Virus record (IMG/VR): IMGVR_UViG_3300013132_000242
Span: 1 to 25,001 of that record
Source of the DNA: a virus
Strand: one strand, 5' to 3'
DNA: 25,001 bases
The position numbers were made by a program, and so were the translations under genes. The notes under the pieces were generated by a model. It saw only the letters and a list, made by a program, of their open reading frames with translations. It was not told the origin of the DNA and did not search any database. Positions 6,410-13,658 of the stretch are shown piece after piece. The stretch's first letter is position 1. Each line of letters starts with the position of its first letter.

Positions 6410-7303
6410 ATGCCTTATTTCTCAGAAATGCCCACTTTCAATTACCCTGATTTTGTCGGAGGTAAACTGAAACAGGTTAACTCTAGAAACATTTTGGTCC
6501 GAGCCAAAATCATAGACTATATCAAAAGAACTCAGGCCGCTTACTTGAATTATACTATAAAGGATGGAGAAAGACCGGACACAGTCGCTTATAAAGTATA
6601 TGGACAATCTGAGATGCATTGGTTGATCTTGCTTTTCAATGAGATAATTGATCCCATATTTGAATGGCCTTTATCAACACAAGATTTGAATAACGCTATT
6701 GGTAATCAGTATAGCGGAAAGACTCTTTTCATCGATTTAAGAAGAGTCCTTATGAGCATCGGAGGCGTTCCGCAGTCAAATCGACTATTTGACGGTATTT
6801 GGTATAAAGTTGGAGGAACTGTTACGCAAGGTAATGCTGTAGGAACGGTTATGTCTTGGGATCCGAACCTCTACAAGATTGTGATACGGCAAGATAGCAC
6901 AGCGTCATTTAAAGTGACTCCAAACATTACAGATCCAACTAGTCAGTTTACGGACTTGGTTCATGACCGTGGTGATGGCTTTGTGATCAAGGCACCTGTT
7001 GGTAAAGTTGTTGACGATAACAAGTACGCAGTTCACCATTTTGAAAATGCAGATACAGGGGAAACACAAGACCATCATGCACTTATACAGAATAGCGATG
7101 GAGCACTTTTAGATGCAAGTATACTTGACTACTACGCTGTTTATGGATCAGAGGTTTTGCCTCTTCCAGGTAAAACTGTAGTTTCTGTTTCAAACTATCA
7201 ACACGAAGTTACCAAGAATGATTTGAAGCGAACGATCAAAATCATGAGACCCGAACTGATGGATGTGGTGGTAAAGGATCTAAGGAAGATTTTCATTGGC
7301 TGA
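6410..7303 (+). CDS. 53: Baseplate wedge subunit gp53
   Basis: 297 residues against 196 in T4. Residues about 46-95 form the LysM-like core typical of gp53: LNYTIKDGERPDTVAYKVYG, then SEMHWLILLFNEIIDPIFEW and PLSTQDLN. The extra length is mostly a beta-rich insertion (about 120-215) containing WYKVGGTVTQGNAVGTV. The C-terminal helix NDLKRTIKIMRPELMDVVVKDL is a family feature. In T4, gp53 ties the wedges to the hub. AAGGAG precedes the ATG at 6410. The stop overlaps the next gene by eight bases. Confidence 0.88.
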   Translation: MPYFSEMPTFNYPDFVGGKLKQVNSRNILVRAKIIDYIKRTQAAYLNYTIKDGERPDTVAYKVYGQSEMHWLILLFNEIIDPIFEWPLSTQDLNNAIGNQYSGKTLFIDLRRVLMSIGGVPQSNRLFDGIWYKVGGTVTQGNAVGTVMSWDPNLYKIVIRQDSTASFKVTPNITDPTSQFTDLVHDRGDGFVIKAPVGKVVDDNKYAVHHFENADTGETQDHHALIQNSDGALLDASILDYYAVYGSEVLPLPGKTVVSVSNYQHEVTKNDLKRTIKIMRPELMDVVVKDLRKIFIG

Positions 7304-8612
7304 ATTTAGTTCTGACAAACTATATCACGCAGGAGATGTCATTGTAGATGAGATCAGAATTGTGTCATATACAGGATTTGAGATCAACATCAAGAGCATG
7401 ACCACGGACTTCTCGATTTATGAGGACATATACTCCAATTATCTTTCTGGATCTATAGTCTTTTCGGACTCACAGAATTTGGTGAAGAACACGCCAATTA
7501 TTGGTAACGAAGACATATACATCACATTCTACACTCCTGGTGTTGATGTACTTCCTAGAACAGTCAGATTCAAGATATTCAAAATTTCAACATTCGTTCG
7601 TGGTGTTGCTCCTAATGCAATTGGTGTCAGACTTGAATTTGTTTCACACATTGCAGAGATATCAACTAGATTTAAGTTGAACCGAGTAATGAGAAATATG
7701 TCGTACTCCGAAATGGTCGAAAGTGTCTATTCGGATATGGTTAGGGTCGATCCAAATTTACCTAGTCTAATTTCAGATAAAACATTTGGACACTCAACTG
7801 CAATAATAACAAACTGGAGTCCGCTTTACTCAATTAACTGGTTTGCACATAGATCTGTTTCAGAACAGAATCCATCGATTGCGGATTATCTCTTCTATCA
7901 GAATTTAGATGCAGTTAACTTCGTCCCTCTTTCAAAACTCAAACAAGCACCAGTTGTGTGCACATACAAATCTGCGCCAGGTGGATTTAGATCTCAATCA
8001 GGCGAAAGAATGATCGAGTCAGAACTCAGAAACATCACAAGTTACGCAATAAAAGATTTAGGAGACAAACTCAAAGAGACTAATTTGGGTGTTTACGCAT
8101 CTAGCATGTTAGTACATGAGGTGACTACTAAATCGTACTATGGAAATGTTTATTCATATAAGTCCGAATTCAAAGAGACTCCACATTTAAATGATGGAAG
8201 AATGATTTCGTTTGATGATCCTGTTCAGGATAGGTATTTGTCACATATGAAGTACTATCCGAAATCGTATTTCCAATATGAATATCTTGATGACACTAGT
8301 TTTATAGACAGATCACAGAACAGACAGTCTTTGCTAAATCAGATGAACGCTCTCACTATGGTGATTGATGTTTATGGAGATTCTACTCTTCGTGTTGGCA
8401 ACATAGTAAACTTAGAATTTTTCTCTCAGGAATACACCAAAGATAAAACTGACTTCTTAGATGCTTACCTGTCGGGGAAGTACATGATTACATCCATATT
8501 GCATAATGTCACTGGTGTTAATACATCAGGTCTGCACACAATGCGTGTTACTATCTCTAGAGACTCGTACTATGAGTACTTGCCTGACAAGAAAGAGAAG
8601 GATTTGAAATGA
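7296..8612 (+). CDS. 27: Baseplate hub subunit gp27-like
   Basis: 438 residues (T4 gp27 391). The opening EIRIVSYTGFEINIKSM, the DFSIYEDIYSNYLSGSIVFSD segment, and the GNEDIYITFYTPG strand are typical of the gp27 hub family in marine T4-like phages. The later region WSPLYSINWFAHRSV...DYLFYQN also fits. gp27 forms the trimeric torus that holds gp5. The start is TTG at 7296, eight bases inside gp53, with AAGGAAG about seven bases upstream. The stop overlaps the gp5 start by four bases (ATGA), as expected for a translationally coupled hub-spike pair. Confidence 0.8.
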   Translation: MAEFSSDKLYHAGDVIVDEIRIVSYTGFEINIKSMTTDFSIYEDIYSNYLSGSIVFSDSQNLVKNTPIIGNEDIYITFYTPGVDVLPRTVRFKIFKISTFVRGVAPNAIGVRLEFVSHIAEISTRFKLNRVMRNMSYSEMVESVYSDMVRVDPNLPSLISDKTFGHSTAIITNWSPLYSINWFAHRSVSEQNPSIADYLFYQNLDAVNFVPLSKLKQAPVVCTYKSAPGGFRSQSGERMIESELRNITSYAIKDLGDKLKETNLGVYASSMLVHEVTTKSYYGNVYSYKSEFKETPHLNDGRMISFDDPVQDRYLSHMKYYPKSYFQYEYLDDTSFIDRSQNRQSLLNQMNALTMVIDVYGDSTLRVGNIVNLEFFSQEYTKDKTDFLDAYLSGKYMITSILHNVTGVNTSGLHTMRVTISRDSYYEYLPDKKEKDLK

Positions 8613-9715
8613 GTACCGATAGAGCAGATTATGTTGGATTGGACCATTTTGTTTGGTGGCATGGCGTTGTAGAGGACATAGATGACCCACTTAAGATGGG
8701 TAGAGTTCGTGTTAGAGTTTTGGGTTGGCACACAGAAAACAAAACACAGACTGGTATACCAACTGAAGATCTTCCGTGGGCACAGGTTCTTCTTCCGATC
8801 ACAAGTGCTGCTATGACAGGAATAGGGCGATCTCCTACAGGTGTATTGCGGGGATCTTGGGTTATAGGTTTTTTCCTAGATGGTAAAAATGCACAACAGC
8901 CATTCATCATGGGATCATATGCAGGAATACAAAAGCCTGACAAAGAAGAGCAGGCAGACTCGGTTCCATACAATGATTTCAGAAAGCCTCTACCACCAAA
9001 TCGACTAATGTATACCAACATAGGATTCAGAGATCCTCAGAATATCTATCCAATTGAAGGTAGAATGGGTGAACCTGACACAAACCGTCTTGTCCGAAAT
9101 GAGAATGTTGATTGGACTGTGGTAAAGAAAAAGAAAGATGAAATCGTTGCTTGTGACACCGCACTCTATGGGGGATGGGAAGAGCCTTATACCCCATATG
9201 CAGCAAAATATCCATTCAATCATGTTACTGAATCTCAGTCAGGACACATCTTTGAAGTGGATGACACACCGGGTGCCGAAAGACTACACACATACCACAG
9301 ATCAGGGACATTCAACGAAGTGCATCCGAACGGAAGTGAGGTTCACAAGGTTGTTGGTAATGAGTGGAACATAACCCTTAATGACAGATTGATTCTCGTT
9401 CGTGGTAATACTACATGGAATACAGACAAGTTGATGAAGATTCGTGTGGGTAAAGATTTGGGTAAAGGTGGACACCTTGAGATCGAGGTCGAAGGAGATA
9501 TGCGAGTCCTTGTAAAAGGAAACACAATCATGGAAACGCAAGGTAACTTCCTTCATAAAGTTAAGGGTAAATATACAACAGCCAGTGAAGGGAACATGTT
9601 GTTTGTGGCACCAAGAATAGATCTGAATCCAAATGGATCATCTGCCGGAAAAATACAAACTTTCTTGACACGATTGAGAAGCACAATACGCAAGGTATTC
9701 AGTAGGCGTAGGTAA
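8609..9715 (+). CDS. 5: Baseplate hub / tail spike protein gp5-like, without lysozyme domain
   Basis: 368 residues against 575 in T4. Residues about 14-107 form the gp5/VgrG OB-fold: HGVVEDIDDPLKMGRVRVRV, then DLPWAQVLLPITSAAMTGIG, and FLDGKNAQQPFIMGSYAG. The segment 110-205 is a linker rich in proline and aspartate and shows no T4-lysozyme-like E-D-T catalytic arrangement. Residues about 210-340 hold the C-terminal GHIFEVDDTPGAERLHTYH block and short beta-strand repeats (GNEWNITLNDRLILVRGN, VEGDMRVLVKGN) that start the triple-stranded needle. The end is strongly basic (RSTIRKVFSRRR). It would pierce the outer membrane, tipped by the PAAR protein encoded downstream. Cell-wall digestion must come from another gene, not seen here. 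Confidence 0.88.
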   Translation: MSTDRADYVGLDHFVWWHGVVEDIDDPLKMGRVRVRVLGWHTENKTQTGIPTEDLPWAQVLLPITSAAMTGIGRSPTGVLRGSWVIGFFLDGKNAQQPFIMGSYAGIQKPDKEEQADSVPYNDFRKPLPPNRLMYTNIGFRDPQNIYPIEGRMGEPDTNRLVRNENVDWTVVKKKKDEIVACDTALYGGWEEPYTPYAAKYPFNHVTESQSGHIFEVDDTPGAERLHTYHRSGTFNEVHPNGSEVHKVVGNEWNITLNDRLILVRGNTTWNTDKLMKIRVGKDLGKGGHLEIEVEGDMRVLVKGNTIMETQGNFLHKVKGKYTTASEGNMLFVAPRIDLNPNGSSAGKIQTFLTRLRSTIRKVFSRRR

Positions 9716-9719
9716 TAAA

Positions 9720-10337
9720 ATGCTTGGAAGAAGACCATTCAAAAGAAATCCACCTGATGTTAAAGACACAAAGCCACCGTCGCTTACTGTCGGCGGTGTA
9801 GTTCTTCCCGAACAAGAAAGCAAAAAGGTCAAATCAGCAGAGTTCTTGGGACTGAGCGAGTCTCCTAATGTCGATCTTCCTTCGACACTAGATGAATCAT
9901 TAGTGAACGAGCAACTCCTTGACAATCCATCACTAGTCATCGAAAACACCGTGACTATATTTCCAAATGTCGCATCTGTGGATGATGTTGCTTTCGGAAT
10001 ACCCACACCAAGCCAAGTTGACAGTAACGCATTCGGCGGTGGATTCGGGACACAGACGCAAGAGCAGCCCCAATCATTCAACCGAGGACCATTAGACCGT
10101 GAAGAAAGTTCTCTTCTTATGCAGAACACTCTGTTGGCACCTCTTGTCGCCACAGGCAACATGGTATTTGAGGAACTTGGAACTAAACTGAAGTACTCTG
10201 TTGAGCAGTCGAGCAAATTAAGAGAGGTTCTGTCAACAGAATTCCCTCTATTGAATTTAGATACACAGGTAGTTGTCGATCCACCAACATTTCTCTCACC
10301 TGATCCTCCATTTGTTTTGGACGGCGGGGAGTTCTAA
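9720..10337 (+). CDS. Unrecognised protein between gp5 and the spike tip
   Basis: 205 residues, not recognised. It is low in predicted structure: proline-, serine- and asparagine-rich, with no cysteine, membrane segment or signal peptide. The C-terminal part has a helix-like LLMQNTLLAPLVATGNMVFE followed by KYSVEQSSKLREVLSTEFPL and a proline-rich end (VVDPPTFLSPDPPFVLDGG). The ATG at 9720 follows the gp5 stop by four bases and has AGGT upstream; the stop is two bases before the next gene. Its place suggests a virion or spike-assembly part. Nothing more can be said of function. Confidence 0.75.
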   Translation: MLGRRPFKRNPPDVKDTKPPSLTVGGVVLPEQESKKVKSAEFLGLSESPNVDLPSTLDESLVNEQLLDNPSLVIENTVTIFPNVASVDDVAFGIPTPSQVDSNAFGGGFGTQTQEQPQSFNRGPLDREESSLLMQNTLLAPLVATGNMVFEELGTKLKYSVEQSSKLREVLSTEFPLLNLDTQVVVDPPTFLSPDPPFVLDGGEF

Positions 10338-10339
10338 TC

Positions 10340-11035
10340 ATGCCGATGGTACACAGTGGTCAGTACCCTATAGAGTATTACTATCCTGGATTGGGGACTG
10401 GTCCAAACTACAACACAACTGGATTTGGTCCAACAGCAGAGAACTGTAGATTCACATGGACAGATTCAGGCAGAACATTTGGCAGAAAACCAATCTTCGA
10501 AAAGCAGTATGTCGGCAAATGTATAGACATTAGAGTCGAAGCAAACTACACCCGATGTCTAGATTCGGTTGTTAGTGGTACTTATGATCCCCCCTTTGCT
10601 GGTGCCGATGAGATTCCTATGCAATGTTGCCCAACTGCGAGTGGACCGATTAAGTATGCGATTATTGGTGGAGAATTTCCACCGAGTCTATTATTTGATA
10701 TAGACACAGGAAGCATGACGGGACAGATAGACACCCTACAGGAGATAAATCCAAATCGGTTTGGATTCATTGAGAGAAAAGAGTTCACCGAAATCGATTA
10801 CTTAGACGGGTCCATAGGCGGCGGAAAAGTTTTCTTTACTGTCAGGGCATTCGATTCGGGAAACACTTCTGACTACTCTGACCGAGAGTTTGTGTTTCAT
10901 ATCAGAACAAATTGGGCTTTGCGGCGTGATAGGATGCTCCTAAATATGAACAATCAGTCCTATTTGGATAGCATGAAAGAACAGGGATTCTTTGTGGGAC
11001 CGGGCTGTGACGAATATGAGGAAGATATCTTCTAA
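10340..11035 (+). CDS. Hypothetical structural protein with an Ig-like (He_PIG type) segment
   Basis: 231 residues. Residues about 105-131 (IKYAIIGGEFPPSLLFDIDT then GSMTGQI) match the pattern G-x-x-P-x-x-L-x-[FL]-D-x-x-T-G-x-[IM]-x-G of putative Ig (He_PIG) domains. The usual closing strand appears at about 163-174 (KVFFTVRAFDSG). Six cysteines (36, 61, 73, 96, 97, 223) stand out. The C-terminal helix-like region RRDRMLLNMNNQSYLDSM ends in an acidic tail. GGGGAG precedes the ATG. It lies in the spike cassette directly before the PAAR gene, so a baseplate or spike accessory role is inferred from position alone. Confidence 0.75.
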   Translation: MPMVHSGQYPIEYYYPGLGTGPNYNTTGFGPTAENCRFTWTDSGRTFGRKPIFEKQYVGKCIDIRVEANYTRCLDSVVSGTYDPPFAGADEIPMQCCPTASGPIKYAIIGGEFPPSLLFDIDTGSMTGQIDTLQEINPNRFGFIERKEFTEIDYLDGSIGGGKVFFTVRAFDSGNTSDYSDREFVFHIRTNWALRRDRMLLNMNNQSYLDSMKEQGFFVGPGCDEYEEDIF

Positions 11036-11044
11036 AGGAAAAGA

Positions 11045-11329
11045 ATGCCACCAGTTCACAGATTAAGAGATATTTGCACAGGACACGGATGCTATCCACC
11101 TAGACCGAATCGGTCAGCATCCTCTAATGTGATTGTAAACAGTCGTGGATGGCATCGCAAAGGGGATTCGTGGAAAGTCCATTGCTGTGGCGGGTGTCAT
11201 AGCAGCGTGACTTGCAGAGGATCCTCTACTGTATTTGTCAACAGTAGACAAGCAGTTCGGATTGGAGATCCAGTTTGCTGTGGTTCCGCTACTGCCACAG
11301 GTTCTCAGAATGTTTTCTGTGGAGGTTAA
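11045..11329 (+). CDS. PAAR-type spike tip protein (T4 gp5.4 counterpart)
   Basis: 94 residues. The sequence holds the two-part PAAR pattern: VIVNSRGWHRKGD and, after an H-C-rich centre, TVFVNSRQAVRIGDPV, then CCGSATATGSQNVFCGG. The family folds into a sharp cone that caps the gp5 needle and binds a metal ion. Nine cysteines (11, 16, 47, 48, 51, 57, 78, 79, 92) and five histidines (5, 14, 37, 46, 52) are far more than the usual four metal ligands. AAAGGA precedes the ATG. The stop is two bases before the gp25 GTG, whose Shine-Dalgarno lies within the last PAAR codons. Confidence 0.88.
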   Translation: MPPVHRLRDICTGHGCYPPRPNRSASSNVIVNSRGWHRKGDSWKVHCCGGCHSSVTCRGSSTVFVNSRQAVRIGDPVCCGSATATGSQNVFCGG

Positions 11330-11331
11330 TC

Positions 11332-11724
11332 GTGCCTGAATTCAATGAAAACTCAGCAGACCTAGACATCAACTTTCAGAGAAATTTGTTCACAAATGAT
11401 GTTGTTCTAAAGAGAGGCGACGAAGCAGTTCGTAGAGCACTAAAGAATTTGATTCTTCTCAAGTCTTATGAGAAGCCCTTTCATCCAGAAATCAATTCTG
11501 GAATATCTGACTTACTATTCGAAAATGCAGATCCGATCATCTTAGAGGAAATCAAAAGAAGGATCGCAAGAGTCATTAAGAAGTACGAGCCAAGAGTCAC
11601 AAGAACCGTTATCAACTTAGAGTATAACATCGACAAAAATATAGTCAGCGTAAAGGTTCTTTACACAATTAGAAATGTATCTACTGTGTTTACCGCAGAA
11701 CTAACTTTACAGAGGACACGATAA
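11332..11724 (+). CDS. 25: Baseplate wedge subunit gp25
   Basis: 130 residues, matching T4 gp25 (132). The gp25 family signature is present: an N-terminal DLDINFQRNLFTNDVVLKRG, then AVRRALKNLILLKSYEKPFHP, PEINSGISDLLFE and IIRRRI-like helices (IKRRIARVIKKYEPRV), ending in a strand (VSVKVLYTIRN). gp25 is a core wedge part that nucleates sheath contraction. The start is GTG at 11332, with GGAGG six bases upstream (11321-11325). A longer frame from 11275 exists but its extra N-terminus only shadows the PAAR gene. The stop overlaps the gp6 ATG by one base (TAATG). Confidence 0.92.
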   Translation: MPEFNENSADLDINFQRNLFTNDVVLKRGDEAVRRALKNLILLKSYEKPFHPEINSGISDLLFENADPIILEEIKRRIARVIKKYEPRVTRTVINLEYNIDKNIVSVKVLYTIRNVSTVFTAELTLQRTR

Positions 11725-13655
11725 TGGCAAACACCCCGATCCGTGAACTTGATTTCGATCAAATAAAGAGAAGCCTCAAAGATTATCTTAGAGGACAGGA
11801 ACAATTCAAAGACTATGACTTTGAAGGTTCCACTATGAATATCTTACTTGACTTGTTGGCGTACAACACTCACTACCAAGCGTTTTATGCAAACATGGTT
11901 GCAAATGAAGCCTTTCTTGATTCTGCTGTAGTAAGAAATTCTGTTGTCTCTCTTGCAAAACATTTAGACTATAGACCAAGATCTAAAAAAGCAGCAAGGA
12001 TTTTAGTAAATGTTGAATTAGTTCCAATTACATCTAGAAGAGTCGAGCCTGCTGGAGTTTCGGTCACCGCAGGAAAGGAATATGTAATTTCCGGATCGAC
12101 ATTCACATCGAGAGATGCTTTAGGTAAAACTGTTTCATTTGTCTCTTTGGATGACTATCGATTCCGTGTTGTTGGAGGCAGATTTCTTGCTACTGATGTG
12201 ACACTTTATGAGGGAACTTTAAAAACTGCATCATTTATTGTCAACACAAAAGATTCTCTTCAGAGGTTTTTGATTGACGATTCAAATATTGACATAGACA
12301 CACTTGTGGTTAAGGTCCAACGGTCTGTCAATGACAATGAAGGATTTGATGAAATTTGGACGAGAGTAAATGATATAAACAAATTGGATGGTAACTCTAG
12401 AGTTTTCTTTGTCCAAGAGGCAGAAGCGGGGAAATGGGAAATCTACTTTGGTGATGGCATCGTTGGTCAAGCAGTTTCGAATGGCAATCTTATCAGAATG
12501 GTGTATTTGGCAACGAACGGCGACAGAGGAAATGGAATAGGTGCAACAGACTCTCAGAACTTTAAAGCATTTACATCTAATAACCCTGAACATGTTGTTA
12601 CTGTAGTTACGGACGAAGATGGTGACCCTCAACCATCATACGGTGGCAGTGAGCCTGAGACAGTAGAGTCTATTAAGTTTTACGCACCAAGAAATTACCA
12701 AGCACAGAATCGAGCGGTAACATCTGATGACTATCTCGCAATTCTCGCAAAAGAGTATTCGCTCAGATCAGAATCGTTTTTGGTTTGGGGCGGTGAGGAA
12801 AATGATCCTCCACAGTACGGTAAGGTTTTCATATCCATCAAACCAAGAAACTCTAGTAAATTATCGGTGACCGAAAAACAAGCAATTTCAAGAACCATCT
12901 TGGGCGAGAGAAATCTTGTTACAGTTACTCCTGAAATAGTAGATCCTGATGTCACATACATCAATCCAACAATACAGGCATTCTATAATCCCCAAGCAAC
13001 GACTGCTACACCTGACATTTTAGTTTCAGGAATTACACAAAAGGTACTAGAGTTCGGGGATAAAAACTTGGATCAGTTTGGAAAGAACTTCAGGCAATCC
13101 AAATTTAGTGCGTATATCGATTCTCTAGATTCGGCAATAAACAGTAGCACAGTTAGCGTAGTTCTTGAAAAGCGAATAGAGCCAAAGTTTGGAGTGGCAT
13201 TGCCATATACAGTCAAGTTCGACAATGCACTCTTCCATCCAATTGATGGATATCCTCCAATAATCGATTCATCGGCGTTTTACCATAAAGATTTAACATC
13301 CGAGGCAATAAACAAACCAACAGTTGTTGCCTATTTGGATGATGATGGATATGGTAATGTCCGCATTTATAAGAAAATCGGTCAAGAAAGAGTGTATCTC
13401 AATCGCAAAGCAGGAACTGTAAATTATACAACGGGACTAGTCGAGGTTAAACCGTTCTCACCGATTGGGATTCCCGATGGATCAGTTGAAATAAAAATCA
13501 AAGTCAGACCAAACAAGTCAGATGTTTTGGTTCGTCGCAATCAAGTTCTTGTTATGAATGAGAGTGAAATCGATGTTGTTGTATCAAAAGAAAGAACCGT
13601 GATCGATAGAAGTGCGAGTGATGCTGGGTTCCCCTACCCATATAGGTCAAATTAA
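11724..13655 (+). CDS. 6: Baseplate wedge subunit gp6
   Basis: 643 residues (T4 gp6 660). The N-terminus PIRELDFDQIKRSLKDYLRG, the FEGSTMNILLDLLAYNTHYQ helix, and ANEAFLDSAVVRNSVVSLAK with LDYRPRSKKAA are diagnostic of gp6. The centre has the beta-rich EIYFGDGIVGQ block and the baseplate J-like segment NRAVTSDDYLAILAKEYS. gp6 dimers form the inner ring of the baseplate and link wedges. AGAGGA lies upstream of the ATG, and the start overlaps the gp25 stop, so the two are coupled. gp25-gp6-gp7-like is the classical wedge core order. Confidence 0.93.
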   Translation: MANTPIRELDFDQIKRSLKDYLRGQEQFKDYDFEGSTMNILLDLLAYNTHYQAFYANMVANEAFLDSAVVRNSVVSLAKHLDYRPRSKKAARILVNVELVPITSRRVEPAGVSVTAGKEYVISGSTFTSRDALGKTVSFVSLDDYRFRVVGGRFLATDVTLYEGTLKTASFIVNTKDSLQRFLIDDSNIDIDTLVVKVQRSVNDNEGFDEIWTRVNDINKLDGNSRVFFVQEAEAGKWEIYFGDGIVGQAVSNGNLIRMVYLATNGDRGNGIGATDSQNFKAFTSNNPEHVVTVVTDEDGDPQPSYGGSEPETVESIKFYAPRNYQAQNRAVTSDDYLAILAKEYSLRSESFLVWGGEENDPPQYGKVFISIKPRNSSKLSVTEKQAISRTILGERNLVTVTPEIVDPDVTYINPTIQAFYNPQATTATPDILVSGITQKVLEFGDKNLDQFGKNFRQSKFSAYIDSLDSAINSSTVSVVLEKRIEPKFGVALPYTVKFDNALFHPIDGYPPIIDSSAFYHKDLTSEAINKPTVVAYLDDDGYGNVRIYKKIGQERVYLNRKAGTVNYTTGLVEVKPFSPIGIPDGSVEIKIKVRPNKSDVLVRRNQVLVMNESEIDVVVSKERTVIDRSASDAGFPYPYRSN

Positions 13656-13658
13656 TTC

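Noticed and set aside
9638-10216. 192-residue leftward frame opposite the 205-residue protein.
   Set aside because: It is antisense to a tightly packed operon gene, with no start signals and no recognisable features. The + frame has the ribosome site and correct spacing to both neighbours.
11275-11331. Longer N-terminus for gp25.
   Set aside because: It covers the end of the PAAR gene, has no ribosome site, and the GTG at 11332 gives the correct family length with a perfect GGAGG.
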